From JAZDJP01 sp043803805 (lineage in GTDB: Bacteria > Planctomycetota > JAZDJP01): a stretch of DNA of 12,045 bases. The stretch is from positions 1 through 12,045 of the forward strand of contig JAZDJP010000061.1 of NCBI GenBank assembly GCA_043803805.1, written 5' to 3'. The notes beneath the pieces were generated by a model. The model had not been told where the DNA came from, made no database searches, and saw nothing but the letters and a program-made list of their open reading frames with translations. Positions 6,242 to 12,045 of this stretch are shown piece by piece (position 1 is the stretch's first letter; every line of letters starts with the position of its first letter). The position numbers and the translations under genes were made by a program.

Positions 6242-7120
6242 TCACTCGTGTTTCGTCCCGCCCCCCTCTTCCCTCGCCGGATCCAGACCGAGTTCGCGGC
6301 GCAGGCGCGGCATCCAGTCGCTGATGGCAATCAGGTCGTTGGGAAACTCCCGAAGGATCTGATTCCATTCGGCCAGGCACTGCCGGCGGTAATTCCCGGC
6401 GAGATCCATCCGGCGCCCCTTTTCCACCGGGGAGAGGCCCTCCTCACCGGCATCCTCCTCCGCCTGCAGGGCGAGACGGTAATAACAATGCGCCACCGCA
6501 TGCCGTTTCGTCATCCGCGTGGGCAGCCCCGGGGGGACGAGCGCGTTCATCTGCCGGTAGTAGGCGATGGCCTGGTGCAACGGCTCGATGCGCCGCTCCT
6601 CCCGGTACCACTTCCGGTAGTGACGCCACTCGTTGGGAAAGTACCGCGGGTCGAATTTGTAGTAATGAAACTGGCCGAGTTTTTCGCAGAGTTTGTAACT
6701 GCGGGGATTCTGACGGAGCCCCTTCTCGACGTAGAGAATCCCCTTGCGGACCCAGGCCCACCGGTCCTGAAGGGTCTCGGCTTCATGGGAAATATTATAG
6801 GCCATGTTCCAGCCGTTGTAGATCCAGACGTCCTCAAAATAGGGCTGGAGTTTCGCGATCCAATCGTTCAAATCCAGAAGTTCGTAGAACCGCCCCTGCT
6901 GCTGGAGCGTGGAAGCCCACATCCAGAGAATGTCCACCACGACGCCCCGGGCGCCCCCGAGCAGAACCGTCCCCGCGAACTCGCCCGGCCCGAGCTCCTC
7001 GAAGGGAAGTCCCGAGGGCAGTCCGTGCCGCTCGCGGCACTCCCGGATGCGCTCCGGGACGAAACCGCTGGCGGCGAGAAGCACGACGGCCAGAATGAAC
7101 ATCATCGCGCGCCGGCTCAT
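6242..7120 (-). CDS. Membrane-anchored helical-repeat-like protein, ABC-cluster partner, function unknown
   Basis: Of 292 residues. A hydrophobic N-terminal segment (6-22, MMFILAVVLLAASGFV after Arg-Arg) should act as a signal anchor or signal peptide. The rest is aromatic-rich and helical: a conserved-looking block RGVVVDILWMWASTLQQQGRFYE (59-80) leads into LQPYFEDVWIYNGWNMAYNIS (91-111), followed by pairs of helices spaced like TPR units (about 115-160, 180-222 and 238-262). It resembles TPR-type proteins found downstream of ABC-2 permeases in uncultivated lineages, but the name is uncertain. The start codon overlaps the permease stop as ATGA (7120-7117), which fixes the start and implies translational coupling. 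Upstream frame extension into the permease is therefore rejected. It is probably a periplasmic-side partner of the transporter. Confidence 0.75.
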   Translation of the reverse strand: MSRRAMMFILAVVLLAASGFVPERIRECRERHGLPSGLPFEELGPGEFAGTVLLGGARGVVVDILWMWASTLQQQGRFYELLDLNDWIAKLQPYFEDVWIYNGWNMAYNISHEAETLQDRWAWVRKGILYVEKGLRQNPRSYKLCEKLGQFHYYKFDPRYFPNEWRHYRKWYREERRIEPLHQAIAYYRQMNALVPPGLPTRMTKRHAVAHCYYRLALQAEEDAGEEGLSPVEKGRRMDLAGNYRRQCLAEWNQILREFPNDLIAISDWMPRLRRELGLDPAREEGGGTKHE

Positions 7121-8535
7121 TCGACCTCCGCGTACCAGAAGAACAGAATTCCCAGCACCAGGGCGGCGGCCGCGTAACACCCGTAGACCCACGCCGCCTC
7201 CCCCACATGGGCCCACGGGATGTCCACCCGGTCGGAGACGCGCGCCATCCCGCTGTAGGCGGAATTCCCGAAATCCGGCACCATGCGACAGAATCCCTGG
7301 ATGACCTTTTTCCATATCACCTGGTCCCACGGCGGGGTCAGCCGCTCCGCCAGCGCCCGGATCTCCGGGGTGACGCCGTTGCGGCGCACTTCCTCCACCA
7401 CTTCCGCCGGCACCCCGAATTTCCGGGCGTTCTCGAACAGGGCATCCACCTCGTCCCGCGGGGTGTTGGAGCCCACCCGGCCGATCTTGGCCAGAAAGGC
7501 CTGAAAGGCCGCGGCCGGCGACAGGGCCAGCCCCTTGGCGACCTCCTGGAGAAACTGGACGAGATACCCGCAAAGAAAGACAAAGAAGGCGAAGAGAACC
7601 GCCACCGGCGCCGAGAGGAACGTGGATCCCATGACGGTGATGGCGGAGAGAACCGCCATTTTGGTGAAGGCCAGCCCCAGGGCCTTGACCAGGTTGAGCG
7701 CCATGGTTCCCGTCGGGGAAATGAGGGAGATATCATCCTGCCCCGCGATGATGATATACCCTCCGGAATCCATTTCGGTGGTGAGCGTGAACCAATGTTT
7801 CCCGCCGGACGGGAGAATCGGGAGATCGAACCCGGCATAGGCGGCCCGGCCGTCCTCGACCCGGTCGATCCGTCGCTCCTGACTCCATCCCGTGACCGGG
7901 TTCGACAACGTCAGGCGCATCGGGCACCGACCGACCGACCGGTCACCCGCCTGGGGGATGATCCCAAGTTTCATCCGCACAATCGCCTTCCCGGAAGGGA
8001 AGCGCGACGACGGGATCTCCTCGTAGAAGAGGAGAATCCGCTTCGCCCCCCCGGCGAGAACGGCCTCATCGCCCGGGTTGGTCAGGATCCGATCGTCCAC
8101 CATCCGCCGGACGGGGATCAGAATCCGGCTCACCGTGAGATCCGCGGCGGGCACGGCCAGACGCATGGCCAGCCATCCGGACACGCCGGTCATCGCCATG
8201 AAACCGAAGGAAAGGGCCAGGACGCCGACCCATATCCCCAGGATGAGTTCGTGACGCCGGACCGGCTTGGGTAGAATCGTGTAAATCCGGCGGTCGCGGA
8301 TGGAGTCCGGAAGAAACGTGGCCGCCACGAAGATGGCGGTGGCCGCGGTGAAAAACACCGTCCATCCCGTCGTCACCGCCGCCAGCCGGGAGATCCGCGC
8401 CTCCGGCGAATCCAGATTCGGGGAGACGCACGCCCCGTAAAGGCACAGGAGGTTGATCCCGAGAAGAACATAGGACATCTTCCGGGACAACCCCGTGTGG
8501 AGCGTAAGCCGGGCGATGGCCAGAATCTGATTCAT
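7117..8535 (-). CDS. ABC-2 type transporter permease
   Basis: Of 472 residues. About six membrane segments can be seen: near 20-38, 55-75 and 98-122, then, after a large extracytoplasmic domain (about 125-285), near 286-303, 308-330 and 446-467. LPKPVRRHELILGIWVGV (88-105) matches the cytoplasmic loop and following helix of ABC-2 permeases of the multi-copper/gliding type (usually LSRPISR...). The insert at 335-440, charged and without membrane character, is larger than usual. It works with the ATPase encoded 54 bases upstream; the cargo is unknown. The ribosome binding site is modest (AGG a few bases before the ATG at 8535). Its stop overlaps the next gene's start. Confidence 0.85.
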   Translation of the reverse strand: MNQILAIARLTLHTGLSRKMSYVLLGINLLCLYGACVSPNLDSPEARISRLAAVTTGWTVFFTAATAIFVAATFLPDSIRDRRIYTILPKPVRRHELILGIWVGVLALSFGFMAMTGVSGWLAMRLAVPAADLTVSRILIPVRRMVDDRILTNPGDEAVLAGGAKRILLFYEEIPSSRFPSGKAIVRMKLGIIPQAGDRSVGRCPMRLTLSNPVTGWSQERRIDRVEDGRAAYAGFDLPILPSGGKHWFTLTTEMDSGGYIIIAGQDDISLISPTGTMALNLVKALGLAFTKMAVLSAITVMGSTFLSAPVAVLFAFFVFLCGYLVQFLQEVAKGLALSPAAAFQAFLAKIGRVGSNTPRDEVDALFENARKFGVPAEVVEEVRRNGVTPEIRALAERLTPPWDQVIWKKVIQGFCRMVPDFGNSAYSGMARVSDRVDIPWAHVGEAAWVYGCYAAAALVLGILFFWYAEVE

Positions 8536-8589
8536 GCGGGCCTGATATCCTGCCAGTGTCGCGCGTCCCGCCCCCGCCCGGATCGGCTC

Positions 8590-9477
8590 TTAGGACCGGG
8601 GCGCCGGGTTGTCGGTCTCCGGCGGCGGCGCCGGGGGCGCCGCGACCGTCCGCAGGAACACCTCTTCGAGGGTTTCCGAGGGATGCCGCACGTCCCGCAC
8701 GACCAGCCCGGCCGCGGCAAGAACCTCCCGGAGACGCGCCTCCGTGACGGCGTCCTTCCGCTCCACCTCGACCGCGAGGACGTCGCGCCGGGTGAGCAGG
8801 TCCGACACCGCCCCCATCCGGGCCAGACGCCCCGAGGCCAGGATGGCGAGGCGATCGCACACGTCCTCCACGTCGGCCAGAAGGTGGGAACACAGGAGTA
8901 TGGTCTTCCCCCGCCGCCGGAGTTCGAGGATCATCTGTTTCATTTCACGGTTGCCGATGGGGTCGAGCCCCGTCGTGGGCTCGTCCAGGAGCAGAAGGTC
9001 CGGATCATTGATGAGGGCCTGGGCCAGGCCGAGCCGCCGCGCCATCCCCTTGGAATACTCGCGGACGGGACGCTTGCGGGCGTGGCCGATGCCCGTCATC
9101 TCGATGAGCTCGCCGGCCCGCCGGCGGCGCTCGGCGCGCGGAAGATCGAACAGGCGTCCGTAAAAATCCAGAGTCTCCTCGGCGTTCAGGAACCGGTAGA
9201 GATAGCTCTCCTCCGGCAGAAACCCGATGCGGTAATTCTTGGAGACGCTCGAGGCGGGCTCCCCCAGAACCTCGGCCTTCCCGCCCGTCGGGAAGATGAG
9301 CCCGAGAAGGAGTTTCATCGTGGTGGTCTTGCCGGAGCCGTTGGGCCCGAGGAGGCCGAAAACCTCCCCGCGTTCCACCGTGAGGTTGAGCCCGCGAAGC
9401 GCCTCCACCTTCCGGAATCCGAAGGCCGTCCGGTACGACTTGGAAAGATTTTCGGTGCGGATCGCGGGATCGGCCAT
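8590..9477 (-). CDS. ABC transporter ATP-binding protein (ABC-2 exporter class)
   Basis: Of 295 residues. Walker A GPNGSGKTT (44-52), signature YSKGMARR (141-148) in place of LSGGQ as usual for ABC-2 drug/polysaccharide-type ATPases, Walker B LLLLDEP (161-167) with catalytic Glu166, D-loop GLDP (170-173) and switch His198 in CSHLL. The Q-loop position reads GFLPEE, common in this subclass. A C-terminal extension (about 230-278) ends in the SETLEEVFLRTV motif of the family, then a proline-rich tail. It powers the adjacent permease at the cytoplasmic face. The start at 9477 is supported by a promoter whose predicted start site falls on this ATG, so the mRNA may be leaderless. Confidence 0.93.
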   Translation of the reverse strand: MADPAIRTENLSKSYRTAFGFRKVEALRGLNLTVERGEVFGLLGPNGSGKTTTMKLLLGLIFPTGGKAEVLGEPASSVSKNYRIGFLPEESYLYRFLNAEETLDFYGRLFDLPRAERRRRAGELIEMTGIGHARKRPVREYSKGMARRLGLAQALINDPDLLLLDEPTTGLDPIGNREMKQMILELRRRGKTILLCSHLLADVEDVCDRLAILASGRLARMGAVSDLLTRRDVLAVEVERKDAVTEARLREVLAAAGLVVRDVRHPSETLEEVFLRTVAAPPAPPPETDNPAPRS

Positions 9478-9483
9478 GGCGTA

Positions 9484-9512
9484 AGAATACCCCTGCCCGC
9501 GCGGTCTGTCAA
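9484..9512 (-). promoter_or_regulatory. Strong promoter of the ABC cluster, predicted leaderless
   Basis: On the - strand, TTGACA (9512-9507, perfect consensus) and TATTCT (9489-9484) are separated by exactly 17 bases. Only six bases separate the -10 box from the ATG at 9477, so a start site 7 bases downstream falls on the A of the ATG. The promoter begins 8 bases after the accD stop and makes the transporter cluster a separate transcription unit. Confidence 0.75.
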
Positions 9513-9520
9513 CGCAAGTA

Positions 9521-10342
9521 TTACTTCACCACGAGGTAATCCAGGGCTTTCGCGATCTGGTCCCGCATCTCCCCCCGCGCGACGATCTTGTCGATCATCC
9601 CATGCTCCAGGAGAAACTCGGCGGTCTGAAACCCCGCCGGGAGCTTCTGACGGATGGTCTGCTCAATGACGCGCGGTCCGGCGAATCCAATGAGCGCCTT
9701 GGGTTCCGAAAGCGTGAGGTCCCCGAGGGAGGCGAAACTCGCGAGAACCCCCGCCATGGTCGGGTGGGTGAGAACGGAGATGAACAGCCCCCCCGCCTCG
9801 TCCATGCGCGCCAGGGCCGCCGACGTTTTCGCCATCTGCATGAGGGAGAGAATGCCCTCGTACATGCGGGCCCCGCCGCCCGATCCCGACACGATGACCA
9901 GGGGCCTTTTCATGCGGGTGGCGCGCTCGATGGCCCGGGTCACCTTCTCCCCGACCACGGAGCCCATGCTGCCCATGATGAAACGGGAGTCGGTGACGCC
10001 GAAGACGATCGGGTGCCCCTTGAGCGCGCCATCCCCGATCAGGATGGCCTCGTTGAGCCCCGTGCTCTTCTTGGCGTCCTCGAGTTTCTCCAGATAGGAA
10101 ACCCGCCCCTGGAAGCCGAGGGGGTCCGTCGAGGTGAGGTTCCCGTCGCATTCCCGGAACGTGCCCGGATCGAGAAGGAGATCCACCCGCCGGCGCGCCG
10201 GAAGATAGAAATGGGCGTTGCACTCCGGGCAGGTGTTGAAACGCTCCTCGACGGCCTTGCGGTAGATCATCTTGCCGCAATCGTCGCAACGCATCCAGAG
10301 CCCGTCGGGCATGTCCTGCTTGCGGCGCGGTTCCCACGCCAT
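9521..10342 (-). CDS. accD: Acetyl-CoA carboxylase carboxyltransferase subunit beta
   Basis: Of 273 residues. It forms, with AccA, the carboxyltransferase that moves CO2 from biotin on AccB to acetyl-CoA, giving malonyl-CoA for fatty acid synthesis. The N-terminal zinc ribbon is intact (C19, C22, C38, C41: CDDCGK...CPEC). The crotonase-fold core shows GVTDSRFIMGSMGSVVGEK (115-133), SGSGGGARMYEGILSLMQMAKT, and GFAGPRVIEQT, all AccD hallmarks. Length is in the usual 270-300 range. GGAG lies 9 bases before the start. The fatty acid product would feed PlsC-type acyltransfer, though accA and the biotin subunits are not in the window. A promoter candidate overlaps the stop of the gene upstream. Confidence 0.95.
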   Translation of the reverse strand: MAWEPRRKQDMPDGLWMRCDDCGKMIYRKAVEERFNTCPECNAHFYLPARRRVDLLLDPGTFRECDGNLTSTDPLGFQGRVSYLEKLEDAKKSTGLNEAILIGDGALKGHPIVFGVTDSRFIMGSMGSVVGEKVTRAIERATRMKRPLVIVSGSGGGARMYEGILSLMQMAKTSAALARMDEAGGLFISVLTHPTMAGVLASFASLGDLTLSEPKALIGFAGPRVIEQTIRQKLPAGFQTAEFLLEHGMIDKIVARGEMRDQIAKALDYLVVK

Positions 10343-10374
10343 GGCCGTTTTCTCCGATTCCCCAAAGAATCCGT

Positions 10375-10402
10375 ATTCTACGAGGCTTTCGCGGTCCGTG
10401 AA
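10375..10402 (-). promoter_or_regulatory. Candidate accD promoter overlapping the preceding stop codon
   Basis: On the - strand, TTCACG (10402-10397) and TAGAAT (10380-10375) are 16 bases apart. The first three bases of the -10 box are the TAG stop of the histidine-phosphatase gene. Transcription would start near 10368, giving a leader of about 26 bases with GGAG before the accD start. The -35 box is weak (four of six). Confidence 0.4.
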
Positions 10403-10959
10403 GAGGAAATCTCGAACGCCTCCCAGAGCCGGTCCTCCTTCAGAATCCCGGGGATGTCGCTCAGGGAGACCTTCCGGAAATGGGCGACGAGGATGGCCCA
10501 GGCCACGCTTCCGGCGACAATCCCGAACGTCCCGGCCTTGCGCCCCCCCGCGATGGCCTCCACGGCCGCCACCAGGCGGTCCCGGGCCGCCTCAACCGTC
10601 TCCCCCCCCGGCGGAGCCACCCGGGTGGGATCCTCCCGCCACTGGCGGTAGGAGGTCCGGTAACGGTGGATGACATCCGTCTCGAGAAGCCCCTGCCACA
10701 ACCCCAGATTCACCTCGGCGAGATCCTCCCGCTCGATCACCCGGGCCCGGTGGAGGCGCGCGAGGATTTTCGCCGTCTCCCGGCAGGCGGAGGAGGGGCC
10801 GGTGTGGAACGTCCGGATATCCAGGGACTTCAGAGCGACCTGCGCCTCGAGAAATTCCTTCCCCCCGCGCGCCTTGAGGGGGATATCCAGGTTGCCCGGG
10901 ATGCGCCCCTCCCCGTCCCAGAGGGTTTCCCCGTGTTTGATGATGACAATGCGAGCCAT
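10378..10959 (-). CDS. Histidine phosphatase (phosphoglycerate mutase-like) fold protein, probably non-catalytic
   Basis: Of 193 residues. The N-terminus MARIVIIKHGETLWDGEGRIPGNLDIPL is clearly that of the branch-1 histidine phosphatase family, with His9 as the phospho-acceptor, a CRETA motif (59-63) and Glu82 in LAEVNLGLWQG. Two catalytic features are wrong. The RHG triad reads KHG (Lys8), and the C-terminal V-x-H-G motif reads IVAGSVAW (147-154): aligned with the family the second catalytic histidine is simply missing, and the later Arg is Trp. A pseudo-enzyme or ligand-binding role is likely, but a changed mechanism cannot be excluded. The frame is open to 11013, but the promoter at 10998-10970 lies downstream of that start, and family length favours 10959. 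Confidence 0.85.
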   Translation of the reverse strand: MARIVIIKHGETLWDGEGRIPGNLDIPLKARGGKEFLEAQVALKSLDIRTFHTGPSSACRETAKILARLHRARVIEREDLAEVNLGLWQGLLETDVIHRYRTSYRQWREDPTRVAPPGGETVEAARDRLVAAVEAIAGGRKAGTFGIVAGSVAWAILVAHFRKVSLSDIPGILKEDRLWEAFEISSSRTAKAS

Positions 10960-10969
10960 GACGGCGCGT

Positions 10970-10998
10970 ATTCTACCCGAAAAACCCCCGGTTGTCAT
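10970..10998 (-). promoter_or_regulatory. Promoter of the histidine-phosphatase gene, near-leaderless
   Basis: On the - strand, ATGACA (10998-10993, five of six) and TAGAAT (10975-10970) have a 17-base spacer. A start site about 7 bases downstream falls near 10963, only a few bases before the ATG at 10959, with no room for a ribosome binding site. It also rules out the longer frame starting at 11013. The remaining gap to the pgeF stop (10999-11062) holds nothing else recognised. Confidence 0.65.
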
Positions 10999-11062
10999 GG
11001 ATTGTCCGTCCAACGGCCACCCCCGCCGCCGACCATTACCAGCGGCTAATCAAGAAGATGCG

Positions 11063-11869
11063 TCAAGGAACCAGCATGGCGACAAGGGCCATCCGCCCCG
11101 TCCGGCCGGCGTCCCGGCGGTGGGAATAAAACCAATCGCCCCGGCAGGCGGTGCAGAGTCCCGACGACTGGATATTCTCCTCCCGGAGGCCGGCGGACCG
11201 AAGCTGGAGGCGATTGGCCGTCGCCAGGTCCAGATAAATGCGGCCGCTCCGTTCCTGAAAGGCGTCCGCGGTCACCCCGGCCGCCCCGATCGCCTCGCGG
11301 ACATCCCCCTTCACCGCGTAGCAGCAGGGACCGATCGCGGGCCCGATGCCGGCCAAAATCCTTCCCGGATCCGCCCCGTAATGCCCCGCGAGGGCGCGAA
11401 CGGCCGCCCCGGCGACGTTCCCGGCCGTTCCCCGCCAGCTCGCGTGGGCGATCCCGATCGCCCGGACATCCGGGGCGAACAGGACCACCATGGCGCAATC
11501 GGCGGACAACCCCACAATCGGCACCCCCGGGACGTCCGTGACCAGGGCGTCCGCCCCCGGCACGGAATCCTCCCGCCGCGCCGCCCCCCGCCCGCGATCC
11601 CCCGCCGCGACGCGCGCCACCCGGTTGCCATGGACCTGCTCCATGACGGTGAACGCGGCGACATCCACCCCGGCCGCCCGGCCGAACCGGGCGCGGTTTT
11701 CCCGGACCGTAGCCGGGTCATCCCCCACATGAAGACCGAGGTTCAGGGAATCGAAGGGCGCGGCGCTCACCCCGCCGGAACGGGTGGAAAAGGCGTGGAT
11801 GAATCCGGGCAGGACCGCGAGGGATTCGAACTGAAGAAACCGAATCCTTTCGGAGGATTGTTCGATCAT
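11063..11869 (-). CDS. pgeF: Peptidoglycan editing factor PgeF (multicopper-oxidase-like laccase domain, YfiH family)
   Basis: Of 268 residues. The family removes wrongly incorporated residues from peptidoglycan precursors (L-serine in place of L-alanine in UDP-MurNAc-peptide in E. coli); older annotations call it polyphenol oxidase or laccase. The zinc-site motifs are present: QVHG with His80, SADC with Cys125, and AHASWRG with His142 (usually HAGWRG). GIGPAIGPCCYAV (174-186) and the C-terminal FYSHRRD...TGRMA (247-261) are typical. The start at 11869 abuts GGAAGGGG and fits family length; a frame extending to 11932 has no ribosome binding site. It is transcribed away from the gene at 12013. 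No clear promoter was found for it. Confidence 0.92.
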   Translation of the reverse strand: MIEQSSERIRFLQFESLAVLPGFIHAFSTRSGGVSAAPFDSLNLGLHVGDDPATVRENRARFGRAAGVDVAAFTVMEQVHGNRVARVAAGDRGRGAARREDSVPGADALVTDVPGVPIVGLSADCAMVVLFAPDVRAIGIAHASWRGTAGNVAGAAVRALAGHYGADPGRILAGIGPAIGPCCYAVKGDVREAIGAAGVTADAFQERSGRIYLDLATANRLQLRSAGLREENIQSSGLCTACRGDWFYSHRRDAGRTGRMALVAMLVP

Positions 11870-11948
11870 CCCCTTCCCGAGTAGAACGGACCCGGCGGCG
11901 CAACGTGATAACGTAGGATATCTTTCGCACATTTCAGGAGGGGAAAAA

Positions 11949-12011
11949 ACAAGTCCTCGATCTGGCCGATATTGGGATTGGGCTATCCAACGACCAGAAA
12001 GGAGGACTTGT
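11949..12011 (+). promoter_or_regulatory. Leader hairpin that buries the Shine-Dalgarno of the gene at 12013
   Basis: ACAAGTCCTC (11949-11958) is perfectly complementary to GAGGACTTGT (12002-12011), which contains most of the GGAGG ribosome binding site (12001-12005). Inside it, TCTGG 11961-11965 pairs with CCAGA 11994-11998, and TTGGGAT 11972-11978 pairs with ATCCAA 11985-11990 with one bulged G around a 6-base loop. An upstream AGGAGG (11936-11941) can pair with the anti-Shine-Dalgarno arm (AGGA with TCCT, or GAGG with CCTC), which would free the site. It matches no riboswitch class I recognise. A possible promoter, TTGTTC (11858-11863) and TAGAAC (11882-11887) with an 18-base spacer, is weak. 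Confidence 0.6.
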
Positions 12012-12012
12012 C

Positions 12013-12045
12013 ATGACGCACGAAACGAACGTCACAGGGGATACA
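12013..12045 (+). CDS. Start of an unidentified gene (partial)
   Basis: ATG at 12013 is followed by ten open codons (MTHETNVTGDT) to the window edge. AAAGGAGG (11998-12005) lies 7 bases upstream and is the best Shine-Dalgarno in the window. It is divergent from pgeF across a 143-base intergenic region. Too little is present to name a function. The strong ribosome binding site combined with a hairpin that hides it suggests translational regulation. Confidence 0.6.
   Translation, partial: MTHETNVTGDT

Noticed and set aside
6215..6245. Separate promoter for the HD-GYP gene (GTGACG and GAAAAT with a 17-base spacer, - strand)
   Set aside because: Each box matches the consensus at only four of six positions and the -35 overlaps the previous stop codon; read-through from the ABC cluster is at least as likely.
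5076..6362. Long + strand open frame over the HD-GYP gene
   Set aside because: It is a complement shadow of a gene with clear family motifs; no ribosome binding site or motif was seen.
7121..7573. N-terminal extension of the anchored helical protein into the permease
   Set aside because: The ATGA overlap at 7117-7120 and the signal anchor right after that start fix the start; the extension reads the permease in a wrong frame.
10670..11884. 404-codon + strand open frame over the phosphatase and pgeF genes
   Set aside because: Low-complexity Pro/Arg/Gly composition with no motif; both - strand genes have family signatures.
1..12045. CRISPR array, transposase, integrase, toxin-antitoxin or defence genes
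   Set aside because: I looked for repeat-spacer periodicity and for recognisable motifs in the open frames on both strands and saw none.

Overview
The window looks like a GC-rich bacterial chromosome segment, about two-thirds G+C by eye, with short intergenic gaps. It encodes hopanoid side-chain enzymes, a PlsC acyltransferase, a six-domain ribosomal protein S1, AccD, PgeF and an ABC-2 export cluster, which fits a Gram-negative-type bacterium. The phylum cannot be fixed from the sequence. Several proteins resemble those of deep-branching or uncultivated lineages, but that is an impression only.

Layout. Bases 1-142 hold the end of an unidentified protein with a poly-Gly/Cys tail. Bases 143-507 have no intact gene. 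They contain the 3' half of a tRNA-Lys(CTT)-like gene with no 5' half (a possible attachment-site scar), a candidate promoter with a ten-C run in its spacer, and two tandem 14-mers. Bases 508-2960 are a + strand operon, hpnH-hpnG-plsC: the first two hopanoid side-chain steps plus a phospholipid acyltransferase. A hairpin, a clear sigma70-type promoter and a possibly bistable leader precede rpsA (3137-4786). From 4797 to 11869 everything is on the - strand. Read in transcription order it is pgeF, a histidine-phosphatase-fold protein, accD, ABC ATPase, ABC-2 permease, a membrane-anchored helical-repeat-like protein, and an HD-GYP protein that converges on rpsA with a 10-base gap. The last 33 bases start a new + strand gene behind a long hairpin that covers its ribosome binding site.

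How they fit together. HpnH and HpnG act in sequence on a hopene made elsewhere. The ATPase, permease and anchored protein are closely spaced (permease and anchored protein overlap by ATGA) and are likely one export or envelope complex. The HD-GYP protein lies 44 bases further on and may be co-transcribed.

Most unusual points. (1) The histidine-phosphatase protein appears to lack exactly its second catalytic histidine and has Lys for the first arginine. (2) The HD-GYP protein has Gln-Asp for the His-Asp pair and Ser-His-Glu for His-His-Glu. (3) Two - strand promoters are placed so that their mRNAs would be leaderless or nearly so. (4) The final gene has a long leader hairpin that buries its Shine-Dalgarno sequence. 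(5) The tRNA fragment suggests an old integration boundary. No complete mobile element, CRISPR array or obvious defence system is visible.
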